From Candidatus Nanopelagicales bacterium (lineage in GTDB: Bacteria > Actinomycetota > Actinomycetes > S36-B12 > UBA10799): a stretch of 8,035 bases of DNA. Each line of letters begins with the position of its first letter. Within the stretch, counting starts at the first letter, position 1. Location of the stretch: positions 1 to 8,035 of the forward strand of contig JAUYKX010000061.1 of assembly GCA_030699055.1 (NCBI GenBank), given 5' to 3'. Position numbers and translations under genes: made by a program. A model generated the notes under the pieces. It ran no database searches. It saw nothing but the letters and a program-made list of their open reading frames with translations, and was not told the origin of the DNA. This document shows positions 6,161 through 8,035 of this stretch, in pieces.

Positions 6161-6191
6161 GGTCGGCGGTATTCCACAGGTCACTCTGCGC

Positions 6192-6222
6192 GTCGGTGTT
6201 TTCCCCACCATCTGTCACCGAC
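6192..6222 (+). other. Weak inverted repeat between DUF2469 and yraN
   Basis: GTCGGTG (6192-6198) is complementary to CACCGAC (6216-6222) with a 17-base pyrimidine-rich loop. There is no T-run after it, so it is not a convincing intrinsic terminator. Nothing else is recognised in the 111-base gap 6161-6271 apart from the yraN ribosome binding site. Confidence 0.25.
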
Positions 6223-6259
6223 CCGCGCCCAGCGTTTCCGTCGGGAAAGCTTGGCCGCC

Positions 6260-6266
6260 GGGGGTG
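6260..6266 (+). promoter_or_regulatory. Ribosome binding site of yraN
   Basis: GGGGGTG lies about six bases before the ATG at 6272. It decides that start over the in-frame TTG at 6251. Confidence 0.55.
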
Positions 6267-6271
6267 ATTGC

Positions 6272-6673
6272 ATGGGTGAGATCGACACTGGGCATCAGCA
6301 TCGTTCCGACCTCAGTCGCGTGGCACTCGGTCGATATGGGGAAGACCGGGCCGTCGAGTATTTACGGGCTTGTGGGATGCGTGTTCTGAGCCGGAACTGG
6401 CGATCGGCGTCCGGCGAGCTGGATGTGGTGGCTGCCGATGGCGATGTCCTGGTCGTGTGCGAAGTGAAGACCAGGTCGGGCCTGGGATGGGGTAGTCCGC
6501 TTGATGCGATTACGAGAAGAAAACAGCTACGGCTCCGAAGGCTCGCGCTTGAGTGGTTGGATGCGCACTCCTTTGAACCTGATCGCCGACCGGGCGTGAT
6601 CCGGATCGACGCGATAGGCGTGCTGGTGCCCCGGCGAGGGGCGCCCCTTGTCGAACACGTCAGGGGGATCTGA
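6272..6673 (+). CDS. yraN: YraN / UPF0102 family endonuclease-like protein
   Basis: The family has a restriction-endonuclease-like fold related to Holliday junction resolvases; its cellular job is not settled. The 133-residue product shows the family order: L-G-R-Y-G-E-D-R-A-V-E-Y-L (19-31), a glycine turn with V-L-S-R-N-W-R (38-44), then G-E-L-D-V-V-A (48-54) and V-C-E-V-K-T-R (62-68). E49, D51, E64 and K66 correspond to the nuclease-like D/E...ExK site. R-R-K-Q-x-R-L-R-R-L-A matches the conserved basic helix, and I-R-I-D-A-I-G-V the last strand. Length is normal (about 115-130). The residues before S12 are unconserved. The stop is one base before the comM ATG, so the two genes form one unit, as in many bacteria where they adjoin dprA. 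Confidence 0.93.
   Translation: MGEIDTGHQHRSDLSRVALGRYGEDRAVEYLRACGMRVLSRNWRSASGELDVVAADGDVLVVCEVKTRSGLGWGSPLDAITRRKQLRLRRLALEWLDAHSFEPDRRPGVIRIDAIGVLVPRRGAPLVEHVRGI
6662..6669 (+). promoter_or_regulatory. Ribosome binding site of comM
   Basis: AGGGGGAT ends five bases before the ATG at 6675, inside the last codons of yraN. It supports 6675 over the in-frame TTG at 6648. Confidence 0.6.
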
Positions 6674-6674
6674 C

Positions 6675-7919
6675 ATGGGATTGGCTCGCGTGCAGTCGGC
6701 CGTAGTGATTGGGGTTCGAGCCCACGTGGTGGAGGTTGAGGCCCACCTGGCGCCTGGTCTTCCCGGGCTGACTCTGGTCGGACTGGCCGATACCGCCGTG
6801 AACGAAAGCCGCGACCGGGTCCGCGCCGCGGTGGCCAACAGCGGATTGCGGTGGCCTGGAACCCGGATCACGGTCGGGCTCAGCCCAGCAGGGCTTCCAA
6901 AACGGGGGCCGGGACTCGATTTGGCCATTGCCCTGGCTGTTCTCGCCGCTGACGGACAGGTGTCGGCCGAAGATCTCGCGGGCGTGATGGCATTGGGTGA
7001 GTTGGGATTGGATGGGCGAATTCGGCCGGTTGCCGGTGCGCTCGCCGCGTCCCTGACTGCGGCGGACTGCGAAATCGAACGCGTAATCACAGGTTGTGTC
7101 GATGCCCGCCAGGTCGGGTTGGTTCCATCCTTGCGCGTCACTTCGGCGGCAGACCTCCGCTGCCTCGTAGCCGAGTTGAGGGGCGAAGTCGTCGAACCGC
7201 CGGAGACACCCGTCGAGTCGGTAACAGACTCATTGCCGGTCGGTTTTCTTCCGACCAGGGATCCGACTGCCGATCTGGCCGATGTCATGGGTCAGGAGGT
7301 GGGCAAAAGGGCGTTGGAAGTGGCAGCGGCGGGAGGGCATCACCTCGCCCTGCTCGGTCGGGCCGGTGTGGGCAAGACGCTGTTGGCCGAGAGGTTGGTT
7401 GACTTGTTGCCGGACTTGGGCGAACGAGAATCCCTGGAGATCACGGCCATCGCTCAGTTGAGCGGCGGCGTTAGTCGGCATGTGATGACCCGTCCACCAT
7501 TCCAGGCTCCCCATCACACTGCGTCGCGTGTCGCCATGGTGGGAGGTGGGTCGGACAGAAGTCCGACAGTCGGGGTGGTTTCCTTGGCTCATCGCGGTGT
7601 GCTGTTCCTCGATGAAGCCACGGAGTTCGAGCCCAACGTGCTGGACGCCCTGCGCGAACCGATCGACGCAGGCGGCCTGACGATTGTTCGCGCGGCCTTC
7701 CGGATCACGTATCCGGCTCGGTTTCAGTTGGTGATCGCGGCCAATCCGTGTCCGTGCGGAAATGCGCTCGATACCCGCGGCCCGGCGTGCACTTGCACCC
7801 CGGCGCAGCGGCGGAAGTACCTGGGCCGGTTGTCCGGTCCGCTCATGGACCGCATCGACGTTCGCGCCGTGCTTACCCGCCCGACCTTGGCCGAACTTAG
7901 CCTGAATCCGTGGAGGTGA
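6675..7919 (+). pseudogene. comM: YifB/ComM Mg-chelatase-like AAA+ ATPase, 3' end cut by an insertion sequence
   Basis: ComM is a hexameric AAA+ helicase that promotes branch migration during natural transformation in proteobacteria; its actinobacterial role is less studied. The frame gives 414 residues against about 500 in the family. The N-terminal ChlI domain is intact: L-P-G-L-T-L-V-G-L-A-D, V-N-E-S-R-D-R-V-R-A-A and I-T-V-G-L-S-P-A-G-L-P-K-R-G-P-G-L-D-L-A-I-A. Walker A GRAGVGKT is at 228-235, Walker B LFLDE at 310-314, and N-P-C-P-C-G at 357-362 is followed by D-R-I-D. After L-A-E-L the frame enters foreign DNA and ends S-L-N-P-W-R-stop. The C-terminal Mg-chelatase domain with the G-E-S-S and S-A-R-G-x-x-R motifs is missing. 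Native sequence stops near 7900. Walker A and B survive, but an inactive or unstable product is likely. Confidence 0.85.
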
Positions 7920-7946
7920 TCTTGGGTAGTTCGGTGTGGGAATGAC

Positions 7947-8018
7947 GAAAGTGCCGTCTTTGCGGGAAGAATCGGGTTTGTTGACCACCTGATCGACCTG
8001 CAGAAGAAAGGCACTTTC
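7947..8018 (+). promoter_or_regulatory. Subterminal inverted repeat before the transposase start
   Basis: GAAAGTGCC (7947-7955) is perfectly complementary to GGCACTTTC (8010-8018). TCTT (7957-7960) and AAGA (8004-8007) extend the stem across a small internal loop. The right arm contains most of the likely Shine-Dalgarno AAAGG (8007-8011) and ends one base before the GTG at 8020, so the folded RNA would hide the start region. A TTGACC at 7981-7986 could be the -35 of an internal promoter, with a weak -10 near 8004-8009. Confidence 0.6.
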
Positions 8019-8019
8019 A

Positions 8020-8035
8020 GTGCGACTATCTCATG
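8020..8035 (+). CDS. Transposase start, cut by the window edge
   Basis: Only five codons are present (GTG CGA CTA TCT CAT: V-R-L-S-H) plus one base. They are assigned by position: eight bases after AAAGG, just past the subterminal hairpin, and near the element's left end. IS1380-family transposases (about 450 residues, DDE type) often begin with a similar M-x-L-S-H. The call rests on context more than on the residues. Confidence 0.45.

Larger units (their letters stand above)
7901..8035 (+). mobile_element. Left end of an insertion sequence, probably IS1380 family
   Basis: The comM homology breaks at about 7900. The new sequence begins CCTGAATCCGTGG; a CCT terminus is typical of IS1380-type elements (ISEcp1 also begins CCTAG). 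It continues with an untranslated stretch and a hairpin, then a GTG that opens a frame V-R-L-S-H. This resembles the start of actinobacterial IS1380 transposases as I recall them. The preceding TTAG or CTTAG (7896-7900) is a candidate 4-5 base target duplication. The right end, and so the matching repeat, lies outside the window. That an IS is present is well supported; the family is inference. Confidence 0.7.

Noticed and set aside
6527..7988. Minus-strand open frames opposite yraN/comM and across the IS junction
   Set aside because: They are low-complexity Ser/Arg/Pro-rich translations with no family resemblance. One crosses the native/IS boundary, which a real old gene could not do.
1..8035. 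Defence system, CRISPR array, prophage, tRNA/rRNA genes or a novel multi-gene system
   Set aside because: Apart from the IS end, all genes belong to a conserved actinobacterial housekeeping order. No direct-repeat array, cloverleaf or rRNA sequence was seen on either strand.

Overview
The window is a high-GC (roughly 60-65% by eye) actinobacterial chromosome segment. It carries a textbook housekeeping run on the + strand: ffh (5' end missing), rpsP, khpA, rimM, trmD, rplS, lepB, rnhB, a DUF2469 gene, yraN and yifB/comM. The order, the DUF2469 gene, the GTG starts, the long N-terminal tail of LepB and the C-terminal tail of S16 all point to Actinomycetota. I cannot place the genus.

Region by region: 2-1471 is the SRP GTPase Ffh, lacking about the first 35-40 residues. 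1472-1639 is a leader with a probable extended -10 promoter and competing hairpins ahead of rpsP. 1640-3696 is a tightly coupled block (rpsP/khpA overlap ATGA, khpA/rimM probable overlap, rimM/trmD overlap GTGA) for 30S assembly and tRNA m1G37 methylation. 3697-3857 is a second structured leader using the same promoter box, ahead of rplS. rplS overlaps lepB (GTGA), followed by rnhB and DUF2469 almost without gaps. 6161-6271 is a short gap, then yraN and yifB/comM.

The last 135 bases are foreign. The comM reading frame is cut after about 408 native residues by what looks like the left end of an insertion sequence. It begins CCTGAATCC at about 7901, with a subterminal hairpin and the first five codons of a transposase (V-R-L-S-H) running off the window. 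The IS1380 family is my best guess. ComM loses its C-terminal domain.

Functionally the genes cover translation and protein export (Ffh, S16, KhpA, RimM, TrmD, L19, signal peptidase I) and then nucleic-acid processing (RNase HII, YraN, ComM). I see no novel multi-gene system. The most interesting signals are non-coding: two ribosomal-protein leaders with mutually exclusive pairings, and the IS insertion with its hairpin over the transposase start. No tRNA, rRNA or CRISPR array is visible, and no gene is supported on the - strand.
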